This document shows positions 17,975-25,889 of a stretch of 64,000 nt of DNA, one piece after another. Numbering within the stretch: position 1 is the stretch's first letter; every line of letters begins with the position of its first letter. The notes beneath the pieces are model-generated. The model did no database searches. It saw only the letters and a list, made by a program, of their open reading frames with translations, and was not told where the DNA came from. Origin of the DNA: an uncultured Porphyromonadaceae bacterium (GTDB taxonomy: Bacteria > Bacteroidota > Bacteroidia > Bacteroidales > Muribaculaceae); assembly GCA_947175425.1 (NCBI GenBank), contig CAMWMR010000007.1, forward strand, positions 27,373-91,372, in the 5' to 3' direction. Made by a program: the position numbers and the translations under genes.

Positions 17975-18325
17975 ATGAGCGATTTCGCAAAAAAAGATAT
18001 AGGCATTAAAGAGGCTCAGCAGCTTGTCGACAAGTGGATTACTACTGTCGGCGTGCGCTATTTCTCGCCGCTTACCAACATGGCTGTTCTTGCCGAGGAA
18101 ACCGGTGAAGTGGCGCGGATAATGGCCCGGATGCACGGCGACCAGTCGGTGAAACCGGGCGAGAAACTCGACCTTGCCGACGAGCTTGCCGATTTGCTGT
18201 GGGTGACAATGGCTATCGCAAACCAAAACGGAATAGACCTCGCTGAGGCTTTTTACAACAATATCAACAAGAAAAACGTTAGGGATAGTGAGCGACACAA
18301 GGCAAATCCCAAATTGAAACAATAA
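17975..18325 (+). CDS. MazG-like nucleotide pyrophosphohydrolase
   Basis: A 116-residue all-alpha NTP pyrophosphohydrolase of the MazG/dUTPase-2 superfamily. The metal-binding helices show EETGE (about residues 43-47) and DLADELADLLW (about 68-78), equivalent to the ExxE and ExxD motifs. Small single-domain members hydrolyse non-canonical or excess nucleoside triphosphates; the exact substrate is unknown. It is preceded by one of the best promoters in the window and followed 30 bp later by deoC. This pairs two genes of nucleotide turnover in a probable two-gene unit. The start lies so close to the -7 box that a leaderless mRNA is expected. Confidence 0.88.
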   Translation: MSDFAKKDIGIKEAQQLVDKWITTVGVRYFSPLTNMAVLAEETGEVARIMARMHGDQSVKPGEKLDLADELADLLWVTMAIANQNGIDLAEAFYNNINKKNVRDSERHKANPKLKQ

Positions 18326-18355
18326 TTACTTAACTATTTATACAACACTACCATC

Positions 18356-19249
18356 ATGGCTGAAAATCTTGACAAATATCAACAGGCCATTGCGGCCAGC
18401 GCCGTAACCGACAGTGACGAAAACGTCAGTGCCGCAATTGCTAAAATTCTTGAGGAACACGAAGCTGAAAACAACACTCCCGAAGTTCTCAAATTCCTCT
18501 TCAACTCCATAGACCTCACAACTCTCAAGGCTACCGACTCCCAGAGCTCTGTAGCTCAGTTCACCGAAAACGTAAACAGTTTCGCCGAACGTTATCCCGA
18601 ACTTACCAACGTTGCCGCAATATGCGTATATCCCAACTTCGCATCGGTTGTACGTGCCGTCCTCGAAGTGAGCGATGTAAAAATTGCCTGCGTTTCGGGC
18701 GCCTTCCCCTCCTCGCAGTCATTTGAGGAAGTTAAGATTGCCGAAACCTCGCTGGCAGTTGCAAACGGTGCCAACGAAATCGACATTGTTCTCAACCTCG
18801 GTTACTTCCTCGACGGCGATTATGAAGCCGTAGCCGATGAAATCGCCGAACAGAAGGATGCATGCCGCGAAGCTCAGCTCAAGGTTATTCTGGAAACCGG
18901 AGCCCTCAAAACAGCAGCCAACATCAAGGCCGCTTCCATTATCTCCCTCTATTCGGGTGCCGATTTCCTCAAAACCTCTACCGGTAAGGAATATCCCGGA
19001 GCAAGCCTCGAGGCTACCTACATCATGGCCCAGTGCATCAAGGAATACTACGAGAAAACCGGCAACATGGTAGGCTTCAAGGCTGCCGGCGGTGTTTCCA
19101 CTCCCGAAGATGCAGTGAAGTACTACACTATCATCAAGGAAGTTCTCGGCGAAAAGTGGCTCGACAACCGCTACTTCCGCATCGGCGCTTCCCGCCTTGC
19201 CAACAGCCTCCTTTCCGCTATTGTTGGCGAAGAGGTTAAACAGTTCTAA
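18356..19249 (+). CDS. deoC: Deoxyribose-phosphate aldolase
   Basis: A 297-residue class I aldolase. The Schiff-base lysine is Lys206 in FLKTSTGKEYPG, the family signature. Other conserved segments are VCVYPNFASVV-like (about 82-92), ANEIDIVLNLG and VGFKAAGGVST. It cleaves 2-deoxyribose 5-phosphate to glyceraldehyde 3-phosphate and acetaldehyde in deoxynucleoside catabolism. It is somewhat longer at the N-terminus than short bacterial DeoC, matching the longer class. It lies 30 bp after the MazG-like gene and is followed by a GC-rich stem-loop that probably ends the transcript. Confidence 0.95.
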   Translation: MAENLDKYQQAIAASAVTDSDENVSAAIAKILEEHEAENNTPEVLKFLFNSIDLTTLKATDSQSSVAQFTENVNSFAERYPELTNVAAICVYPNFASVVRAVLEVSDVKIACVSGAFPSSQSFEEVKIAETSLAVANGANEIDIVLNLGYFLDGDYEAVADEIAEQKDACREAQLKVILETGALKTAANIKAASIISLYSGADFLKTSTGKEYPGASLEATYIMAQCIKEYYEKTGNMVGFKAAGGVSTPEDAVKYYTIIKEVLGEKWLDNRYFRIGASRLANSLLSAIVGEEVKQF

Positions 19250-19265
19250 GAATAAACACATTCGT

Positions 19266-19292
19266 TGCCGGCGGTGAATTGTGCCGCCGGCA
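19266..19292 (+). terminator. Stem-loop after deoC
   Basis: TGCCGGCGG (19266-19274) pairs with CCGCCGGCA (19284-19292) in a 9-bp GC-rich stem. The following bases (CTACTTCTTCTTT) are only partly T-rich, so termination may be incomplete and allow read-through to the GYF_2 gene. Confidence 0.6.
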
Positions 19293-19320
19293 CTACTTCT
19301 TCTTTGGAAAAATTGCAGCT

Positions 19321-19875
19321 ATGAAAATTTGGATTTATCTGGACGGTCAGCAACAGGGTCCGTTTGAACTTGAACAGCTCATGGACATGGAAGGCTTCGA
19401 CGAAAACACCAAAGTGTGGTTCGAAGGATTGCCGAAGTGGTATCCCGCCGGCACGCTCGACGAACTTCGTCCTCTGTTCGACAGCAGTACTCCAATGTCT
19501 GGCGCAGAGCCGGTACACACTGAGCCGCAGCGGGAAAACGAGCCTGTAGCGGAGGAAGAACATCGCGAGGAAGAAACCGCATCCGATTCGCAACCCGACA
19601 CAAGCCGCTTTGCTCCCGGAGCGCGATATGTTTATCCCGCTCAATTGGATGAACCGTGTCCGCCGACATATCTGGGCTGGTCGATATTCCTGCTCATTTG
19701 CTGCTGCTCGCCGGTAAGCCTTGGCGCTTTGATTGCCTCGCTGTGCGTGAGCAGTTTCTATAATTCGGGCAAACTGGAAAAATCCAAAAAAGCATCGGAA
19801 TGGGCGGCATGGCTCATTATGATTTCCATTGCTTTGGGCATGCTGCCGGTGATGTTGATGTCGAGCCTTTACTAA
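19321..19875 (+). CDS. GYF_2 and CD225-like membrane protein
   Basis: A 184-residue protein. The N-terminal domain (about 1-55, IWIYLDGQQQGPFELEQL and a Trp-rich WFEGLPKWYPA) is a GYF_2 domain, a peptide-binding fold. An acidic linker (about 60-105) follows. The C-terminal part (about 118-184) has two membrane helices with a CCC cluster (LLICCCSPVSLGAL) and the pattern of the CD225/dispanin family (YNSGKLEKSKKASEWA). Such proteins often occur beside DUF2752 genes in Bacteroidetes, as here. I chose ATG 19321; the upstream 14 codons in frame lie in the post-deoC stem-loop region. Function is unknown. Confidence 0.82.
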   Translation: MKIWIYLDGQQQGPFELEQLMDMEGFDENTKVWFEGLPKWYPAGTLDELRPLFDSSTPMSGAEPVHTEPQRENEPVAEEEHREEETASDSQPDTSRFAPGARYVYPAQLDEPCPPTYLGWSIFLLICCCSPVSLGALIASLCVSSFYNSGKLEKSKKASEWAAWLIMISIALGMLPVMLMSSLY

Positions 19876-19893
19876 GGCATTAAAGCTGCAAAA

Positions 19894-20280
19894 TTGACAA
19901 GCAAAACTGTACGCATAACAGCGGCCACGGCAATTGTTGTCGTGGCCATTGCTGTTCTAAGCGCTGTGGTTTGGTACTATTACAGCCATAATCCCGCACA
20001 CGGAGGGGTGAGCTGCATTTTCCATAAACTTACAGGATACGATTGCCCGGGGTGCGGCAGTCAGCGGGCTTTCCACGCCTTGCTGCACGGGCGTATTGCC
20101 GAAGCGTGGCACTTCAATGCTTTTGTTTTCTTTGCCGTTCCAATGGCTTTATTTTACGGTATTACCGAGGCAGGCCGAAATCGTTGGCCCGCTTTCCATG
20201 CCAAAGTGACAAGGCCGTTTGTCATAGCCGTTATACTTGCGGCTGTTGTGCTTTACTGGATTTTGCGCAACTGTTTATAG
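19894..20280 (+). CDS. DUF2752 membrane protein
   Basis: A 128-residue protein with three predicted membrane helices (about 8-27, 73-90 and 105-124). The DUF2752 signature GYDCPGCGSQRAFHALLHG (about 47-65) has a CPxCG pair that could bind metal or form a disulfide. No ATG precedes the first helix; TTG at 19894 is the most plausible start. It follows the GYF_2/CD225-like gene by 18 bp and its end overlaps the convergent acyltransferase gene by 50 bp. Its role is not established. Confidence 0.82.
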   Translation: MTSKTVRITAATAIVVVAIAVLSAVVWYYYSHNPAHGGVSCIFHKLTGYDCPGCGSQRAFHALLHGRIAEAWHFNAFVFFAVPMALFYGITEAGRNRWPAFHAKVTRPFVIAVILAAVVLYWILRNCL

Positions 20281-21280
20281 TCCTGCAAACTGCATAGAGC
20301 AGAGCGGCGGCAACAATGGTTGCTAATGCTGTTATGCCGAATGCGCTCCATTGAGGCAGCTGATTAAGGTGTGTGGCAACACACAGCTGCACGATAGGGT
20401 AGTGCACAAGATATATTTCGTAGCTTATATTATGTCGTCCGCCGGGAAGTTTTATTGAGCGCGGATAAAGCGACAGCGCCATTACAATGGTACTTATGGC
20501 GAACGGCAAAATAAAAATGCGGCCGTAAGGGATGAAAATTGCCGCTGTTTCCAACACCAGCGCCAATATAAAATACAGAGGAAGGCGCCTCATGAAATGC
20601 TCTTTAAGAAAATATATGAGCATGCCGGTGTAAAAAAACGATAGCTGCCCGAAAATCTGCCTTCCGAGAATATTGAACAATTCCCTGCCCGTTTCCTGAT
20701 ATAGCAGAGTGAATGAAAAGCGGTAAATTACCGACATAGCTATTATTGCAAGCGCAATAATAATTTTATGTCCGCGCAGTCGGGAGGCGAGCCACACAAA
20801 AACGGGAACTGTAAAATAGAGCATCCACTCCACTTTCATGGTCCACAGCGAACCGTTAACGGCATGCGACACAAATTCATCGCCTGCAAAAACGCCCGGC
20901 AGACACGGCGAGAGCCAGTTCATGAAGCTTATGTTGGCGGCAAGGTATTTGTAGAAATCGCTGTTGCCGAAGTATGAGGCAAGCGGTAGTGTACTTGCCG
21001 CGGCAAGTGCAAGTGCGAAAAAAACAACGGTAATAAGGTAGGGCGGCAGGATGCGTCGTGCCCTCATAAGAGCGAAGCGCACCGCATTGTTGTGCTTGGT
21101 ATAGCTGCGGTACATAAGGAAACCGCTGAGGGCAAAAAAACCGCCCACGGCATTGTAGGAGCTTATAATGAAAGGTATATCATGTCCGGCAAGCTCGTTG
21201 AAATGCGCTATGAGCACGGCAAAGGCCAGCAGATACCTCACGATATCCATATTGGGGTAAATCTTTGCTTTGGTGCTCAT
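20231..21280 (-). CDS. Acyltransferase 3 family membrane protein
   Basis: A 349-residue polytopic protein of the acyltransferase-3 (OafA/YrhL) family. The N-terminal signature MDIVRYLLAFAVLIAHF (about residues 10-26) includes the family's conserved His, and GGFFALSGFLMYRSY follows. About ten membrane helices are expected. Members O-acetylate or otherwise acylate surface polysaccharides or lipids. It lies 57 bp downstream of panB, with a terminator-like hairpin between them, so transcription may rely on read-through. Its 3' end overlaps the convergent DUF2752 gene by 50 bp. The acceptor is unknown, since no polysaccharide cluster is next to it. Confidence 0.88.
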   Translation of the reverse strand: MSTKAKIYPNMDIVRYLLAFAVLIAHFNELAGHDIPFIISSYNAVGGFFALSGFLMYRSYTKHNNAVRFALMRARRILPPYLITVVFFALALAAASTLPLASYFGNSDFYKYLAANISFMNWLSPCLPGVFAGDEFVSHAVNGSLWTMKVEWMLYFTVPVFVWLASRLRGHKIIIALAIIAMSVIYRFSFTLLYQETGRELFNILGRQIFGQLSFFYTGMLIYFLKEHFMRRLPLYFILALVLETAAIFIPYGRIFILPFAISTIVMALSLYPRSIKLPGGRHNISYEIYLVHYPIVQLCVATHLNQLPQWSAFGITALATIVAAALLYAVCRTINSCAKSSKAQQPQV

Positions 21281-21288
21281 GGTATGGT

Positions 21289-21331
21289 AAAATACGAGCC
21301 GGGGGAATGCATAAGTCGCCCACGGCTCGTA
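21289..21331 (-). terminator. Hairpin between panB and acyltransferase
   Basis: On the minus strand TACGAGCCG pairs with CGGCTCGTA (21293-21301 with 21323-21331), followed by TTTTACC. It sits between panB's stop and the acyltransferase ATG and could be a partial terminator or attenuator. Confidence 0.6.
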
Positions 21332-21337
21332 ACTGGT

Positions 21338-22159
21338 TTAATATTGTTCGTTTTCGTTGGGAAAATCGACGTTCTTAACGTCGTCCACATAATGTTCTAT
21401 GGCATTGTGGATTGTTTCGGATAGAGCGGCATAACGGCGCAGAAATTTGGGCGCGAAGCCGTCGTTCATGCCCAGCATGTCCTGAAGAACGAGAACCTGT
21501 CCGTCAACGCCTGCTCCGGCACCGATACCTATTACAGGCATTGCCACCTGTTCGGCCACACGTTTGGCAAGTTCGGCGGGAATTTTTTCAAGAACAAGAG
21601 CGAAGCAACCCATTTCGTCGAGCATGCGGGCGTCCTCAATGAGTCGCTGAGCCTCGGCCTCTTCTTTGGCTCGGATACCATAGCCTCCGAATTTGTTTAC
21701 CGACTGGGGAGTGAGTCCGAGATGTCCGCATACGGGAATGCCTGCTGCGAGAATGGCAGCGATAGATTCGCGTATTTCACGTCCGCCTTCGAGCTTGACA
21801 GCCTCGGCGCCGCTTTCCTTCATTATTCGCACGGCCGATTCGAGAGCTTTCATGGGATTACTCTGATAAGAGCCGAAAGGCATGTCGCACACCACCAGCG
21901 CGCGTTTAACACCGTTGGTAACGCATTTGGCGTGGTAAATCATTTCATCCAGTGTGATGGGCAATGTTGTTGCATAGCCGGTCATTACATTGGCGGCGGA
22001 GTCACCCACAAGAATCATATCTATGCCTGCCTCGTCCACAAGGCGGGCCATGGTGTAGTCGTAAGCGGTGAGCATGGCGATTTTTTCGCCGCGCTTTTTC
22101 ATTTCGGCAAGACGCGAAGTTGTTACTTTGCGTTTGTTGTCTACAGTGTTGGTTGACAT
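21338..22159 (-). CDS. panB: 3-methyl-2-oxobutanoate hydroxymethyltransferase
   Basis: A 273-residue PanB. Diagnostic stretches are [19 protein letters not shown] with the magnesium-binding [12 protein letters not shown], then [12 protein letters not shown] and VKLEGG, and [16 protein letters not shown]. It transfers a hydroxymethyl group from methylene-tetrahydrofolate to alpha-ketoisovalerate, the first committed step of pantothenate and coenzyme A synthesis. Other pan genes are not in the window. It has its own promoter (22211-22241), with a leader of about 45 bases, and a hairpin after its stop. Confidence 0.96.
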   Translation of the reverse strand: MSTNTVDNKRKVTTSRLAEMKKRGEKIAMLTAYDYTMARLVDEAGIDMILVGDSAANVMTGYATTLPITLDEMIYHAKCVTNGVKRALVVCDMPFGSYQSNPMKALESAVRIMKESGAEAVKLEGGREIRESIAAILAAGIPVCGHLGLTPQSVNKFGGYGIRAKEEAEAQRLIEDARMLDEMGCFALVLEKIPAELAKRVAEQVAMPVIGIGAGAGVDGQVLVLQDMLGMNDGFAPKFLRRYAALSETIHNAIEHYVDDVKNVDFPNENEQY

Positions 22160-22210
22160 TTATAATTGAATTTTTACAACAAAATTATGCGCCGTAGCGC
22201 AATTTCGAGG

Positions 22211-22241
22211 CAAAGTTATGTAATTTTTCCCTTATAGCCAA
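22211..22241 (-). promoter_or_regulatory. Promoter for panB
   Basis: On the minus strand TTG (22239-22241), 20 bases, TAACTTTG (22211-22218). The TTG lies at the foot of the stem-loop that ends the upstream operon. Confidence 0.65.
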
Positions 22242-22274
22242 GCACTCCGTTACCCGGGCGGCAACGGAGTGCTT
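22240..22274 (-). terminator. Stem-loop ending the nadA-leuS operon
   Basis: AAGCACTCCGTT (22240-22251) pairs perfectly with AACGGAGTGCTT (22263-22274), a 12-bp stem 17 bp after the last gene. The T-tract on the minus strand is poor, so terminator function is inferred from position and stem strength. Confidence 0.55.
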
Positions 22275-22291
22275 TGTATGGAGTTTTATCG

Positions 22292-22822
22292 TTATCGCAG
22301 ACCCATGGAAGCGAGCATTTCCACAGCTTCGGAGGCAGTGAGGCGCCGGCGTTCGGCAATATTGGCGGCAAAGCGGTGTGCCACATCCTGAATGCCGCTA
22401 TGGCGGAAAATGCGATCCACATAGCTGTGGCAAGACTCGAAGAGTCGTTCCGATTCATCGTTTTCGAGGCCGCAGTGTTCTTTTGCATCCTCAATTAGAG
22501 CCTTGCGCAAAGCTGCTATTTCGTCGGCTCCTATTCCGGTATGCGACAGTACGTAGCGGCGGCAGGCTATGTTTCCGAGAGCCATGGACGTTTCCATGCG
22601 CAGTTCGGCAAGAGTCTGTTCCCAGATTATTTTTGCCGACATTCGCGGATTGCCCTTCGAACCGAAAGAGTTGCTCATCAGTACCCATTCTCCGGCGGGG
22701 CCGTCGAGGTCAAGAGCTTCGAGATTGTCCTCGCCGTCCATGGCAACAAGGGTTATTACCATGCCGGCAATTCCGTAGGTTTTGTCGCGTTCATCGGCAA
22801 AACCAAGTGTTATTGTGTTCAT
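22292..22822 (-). CDS. Conserved hypothetical protein
   Basis: A 176-residue cytoplasmic protein without signal peptide or membrane helix. The N-terminal half looks alpha/beta (ITLGFADERDKTYGIAGMVI). The C-terminal half is helical and acidic (about 95-176). I recognise no catalytic motif. It starts 10 bp after the PorZ-like gene and is probably the last gene of the nadA-leuS-rdgB-porZ-like transcript, closed by a stem-loop. Function is unknown. The intact frame, context and codon use support a real gene. Confidence 0.75.
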   Translation of the reverse strand: MNTITLGFADERDKTYGIAGMVITLVAMDGEDNLEALDLDGPAGEWVLMSNSFGSKGNPRMSAKIIWEQTLAELRMETSMALGNIACRRYVLSHTGIGADEIAALRKALIEDAKEHCGLENDESERLFESCHSYVDRIFRHSGIQDVAHRFAANIAERRRLTASEAVEMLASMGLR

Positions 22823-22832
22823 TAAAAAACGA

Positions 22833-25256
22833 TTAGTTAATAACCATTATTTTTGCGACGGCGCCGCTTGTCTTGCCCGAGGAGTTTTGGGAAGCAAATA
22901 CAAGATAAACGCCTGTTTTAACACGGTTGCCGTTTGCATCGCATCCGTCCCAGCTTATCATACCGCCCTCGGAGGTTCCCTGGTAGAAAACGTTTCCGGC
23001 AATGTCGGCGATTTTGACAAGCGAGTTGTCCATGAGCCCGGAAACGGTAATCCAGCCGGTATATTCGGGGCGCACGGGGTTGGGATATGCGTACACTTCG
23101 GAGTAGTCGTCGGCAGCGGGCGATGAATCGCTGTCGTACGATACAAGGCCGTTGGCAGTTGCAAAGTAAACAGTGTTGCTGTTGGGAGCGCAGGCAACGC
23201 TGTAAACCGTGTTGGAGGGCAGTGCGGAGTTGTCGGTTGTGAAATGCTGTATTATTTCGGTACCTTCGGCGTTAACCAGGTAAACTCCGGAAGTTTCTGT
23301 GGCAAACCACTTGCGGTTGGAATGGTCGGTGGCGATTTTGTAAATTTTCTCGGAAGAGAGCAGGTAATCGCCGAAACCGCTGCCGTCGTTACGCGGAACA
23401 ATGGTTCGGCGCACACGATTGCTTGTTAGCAGTTCGGGAAGATTGTCCACAACAAACGGTCCCTGAGCTGTGCCTATCCACACACGGCCGTCGTGGTCTT
23501 CCTCCATGTCGATTACAAAGGTTGTGTTCATTGTGTTTCCGTCCTGGTCAACAAGCGACATGTGGTGCATATGCTTGTCGTCGGAGAAGCTCAGCGGGGT
23601 GTTGTTGTTGTCTTTTACAACAATACCGGGATTCCAGTTGCCGTTGGTGAGCATGCTGTAATTGGGATAGCGTTTGCTGAAGAACACGAACATGTCGAGA
23701 TTCACGATATAGGAGGAGGGGAAACTCACCTGAATCCAGTCGGAAGCTTTGATGTTCTTTATGTCGCGGCGTTTTGCTGCCGGAAGCACCTGATATGCCT
23801 TTGTGGGGTCGCTTTCGGTCCAGGTTCCCACCCAAAGGTTGCCGTCGTTGTCGATGTTCACATCAAGGGTGTTGGGCACCCAGCCTCCGGGATCGGGGAC
23901 AAGAGAGTTGGTGTGGTTTATGAGCTGTACAACTTCGCGGTCTTTAATAACGAATACACCGCCCACAATGTTGGCAATGTAGTACATGTCCTGGTCGTCG
24001 GGGTCTACGGCAAGATGAGTACAGCCGCCAACCATTTTTGTGGTGTTGCAACGCCCCTGGTGGTCGTTGAAAATTTGAGTAGTCGTATTGGAAATCACAT
24101 CGGGCTGAGTGTTGTAGATGTGTCCGTCCTTGAGCATTGACACAAAGGAGATGTAGTCGTAAACACTTGTTGTGCCGGTGTGATACTTGGATACCTCGTA
24201 GTTGTTCACATAAAGCCGTGTACCGTCGGGGCTGAAGTTCAGTACTGCGGGTTTGGGCATTGTAATGCCTTCGGGAGAATAGGCCTGCATGAGCATTGAA
24301 GGCGTTGCCGACGACATGTTGAAGCGTGTCACGCCCTCGGGGGTGTCGTACCACATTGAGCGCTTGCCCATTGTGGAATAGGTGCCGGTAATTTTTGCCA
24401 GTGAGGGAGGGGTAACTTTTTCAATCTCACCGTTCTCCGACACGAAATAGGCTGCCGATGCATCGGTCACTGTCACCCCTTCGGCTGCGGGACGTATGGT
24501 AAGAGGTGCGGCTATGGATGCGACAGCGGCAATGGCGCGGGTATTGTTGGCGAAATCGAAGGTGTAGGTATACAGCTTTTTATCGGTATGGATATACAGC
24601 AGCGTGTTATCGTTGAGCTTTTGTGTTGTCGTGCCCCAGAAACCGCCGGTAGTGTTGAATTTTTCCAGCTGGTTGTGACGGATATCGTAGGGCGCGGTGT
24701 ACATGTTCGTGTTGCTGACAATGGCAATGTAGTCGCCCATTGAAAAAACGTCCGAAACGGCTTGGTTGTATATGCCCGATTCTATAACCTGGTGTTTTTT
24801 GTCATCGAACACTACAAGACCGAAGTCAGTACCTACAAAAATTCGGTTATGGCCGAAAGCCACGGCGTTTATATTGTGTGATGTAGTTACAATGGCATCC
24901 TTGATTTCGGGCAGATAAACGGTGCTTCCGTCATCGTAAAGGAGGTCGATGTTTCCCGATTCGTAAGCCACGAGGAGATAGCTGCCGTCGTAGTTGTAAT
25001 GAATGGAGCTTATCGGCGATGAGTCGGAAAGCTTGTTGAAAGCGTTGTAGGCGTAGGCTTCATTGTCGCTGTCGGAAACGGAATACAGATTGTTTCCCGT
25101 GAACAGATAGGTTCGTTCGGGAGTTTCTATAACATCGTCGTACGATTCACCGACAGTGGGGTACACAGTCCAGCGGCCTGTTTTTTGCTGTGCGCCGGCC
25201 GGAAGTGCCACGGCAATCAGTAACGCCGAGAGGAGAAAAAGCGCTTTTTTAATCAT
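22833..25256 (-). CDS. PorZ-like beta-propeller protein with C-terminal sorting-type domain
   Basis: An 807-residue secreted protein. The signal peptide is cleaved after about residue 22 (LPAGA-QQ). The body (about 25-710) is built of short beta-propeller-like repeats, as in two-component-regulator-type propellers and PorZ, including WVGTWTE, VWIGTAQGPF and KWFATET. The last 85 residues (AYPNPVRPEYTGWITVSG to KIMVIN) match a type IX secretion C-terminal domain, with WDGCDANGNRVKTGVYLV in place. PorZ is a T9SS surface component in Porphyromonas; here a PorZ-like role is only an inference. Its start overlaps rdgB by 8 bp, so translation is probably coupled. Confidence 0.8.
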   Translation of the reverse strand: MIKKALFLLSALLIAVALPAGAQQKTGRWTVYPTVGESYDDVIETPERTYLFTGNNLYSVSDSDNEAYAYNAFNKLSDSSPISSIHYNYDGSYLLVAYESGNIDLLYDDGSTVYLPEIKDAIVTTSHNINAVAFGHNRIFVGTDFGLVVFDDKKHQVIESGIYNQAVSDVFSMGDYIAIVSNTNMYTAPYDIRHNQLEKFNTTGGFWGTTTQKLNDNTLLYIHTDKKLYTYTFDFANNTRAIAAVASIAAPLTIRPAAEGVTVTDASAAYFVSENGEIEKVTPPSLAKITGTYSTMGKRSMWYDTPEGVTRFNMSSATPSMLMQAYSPEGITMPKPAVLNFSPDGTRLYVNNYEVSKYHTGTTSVYDYISFVSMLKDGHIYNTQPDVISNTTTQIFNDHQGRCNTTKMVGGCTHLAVDPDDQDMYYIANIVGGVFVIKDREVVQLINHTNSLVPDPGGWVPNTLDVNIDNDGNLWVGTWTESDPTKAYQVLPAAKRRDIKNIKASDWIQVSFPSSYIVNLDMFVFFSKRYPNYSMLTNGNWNPGIVVKDNNNTPLSFSDDKHMHHMSLVDQDGNTMNTTFVIDMEEDHDGRVWIGTAQGPFVVDNLPELLTSNRVRRTIVPRNDGSGFGDYLLSSEKIYKIATDHSNRKWFATETSGVYLVNAEGTEIIQHFTTDNSALPSNTVYSVACAPNSNTVYFATANGLVSYDSDSSPAADDYSEVYAYPNPVRPEYTGWITVSGLMDNSLVKIADIAGNVFYQGTSEGGMISWDGCDANGNRVKTGVYLVFASQNSSGKTSGAVAKIMVIN

Positions 25257-25854
25257 ATATGTTTGAGGATATGTTGTTTGATTTAAGATATTCCACCAAT
25301 TTACGAACGGCTTTACCGCGATGACTCACGGCATTTTTTTCGTCGGGGGCAGCTTCAGCGAAAGTTTTTGTCCATCCGTCGGGAGTGAACAGCGGGTCGT
25401 AGCCGAAACCGGCGTTTCCGCGCGCTTCGGTGCCTATTGAGCCTTCCACCGTGCCGAAGAAAGTTTTGTGAGAGCCGTCGGAGTCTACAAGCACCATGGC
25501 GGTGCGGAAACGCGCCTTGCGGTCGGTGCGTCCGTCGAGTTCTTTCAACAGTTTTGCGTTGTTTGCGGCAGCACCGTGGCCTTCGCCGGCATAGCGTGCG
25601 CTGTATATTCCGGGGGCGCCGTCCAGGGCGTCGACTTCCAGTCCGGAGTCATCGGCTATGCAGGCATATCCGAAGTGTTCAAGAACATATAGCCCTTTCA
25701 GCAGTGCGTTTCCTTCGAAGCTGTCGGCAGTTTCGGGAATATCGGCGGTGCAACCGATGTCGGCGAGCCCGAGGATACGATACTCGTTGCCGAGCATTTC
25801 CCGGAGCTCGCGGAGCTTGTTGGCATTATTGGTTGCGAATACTATTGTAGACAT
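25249..25854 (-). CDS. rdgB: XTP/dITP diphosphatase (RdgB/HAM1)
   Basis: A 201-residue HAM1/RdgB pyrophosphatase. The N-terminal motif FATNNANKLRELREML, the catalytic region CIADDSGLEVDALDGAPGIYSARYAG and the C-terminal GFGYDPLF and SHRGKAVRKL are all present. It converts dITP, XTP and ITP to monophosphates, keeping deaminated purines out of DNA and RNA. It sits between leuS (35 bp upstream) and the PorZ-like gene (8-bp overlap) in a probable operon. Confidence 0.95.
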   Translation of the reverse strand: MSTIVFATNNANKLRELREMLGNEYRILGLADIGCTADIPETADSFEGNALLKGLYVLEHFGYACIADDSGLEVDALDGAPGIYSARYAGEGHGAAANNAKLLKELDGRTDRKARFRTAMVLVDSDGSHKTFFGTVEGSIGTEARGNAGFGYDPLFTPDGWTKTFAEAAPDEKNAVSHRGKAVRKLVEYLKSNNISSNIYD

Positions 25855-25889
25855 CAGTTAATTAACGAGAGACAGCACTTGATATTGTA

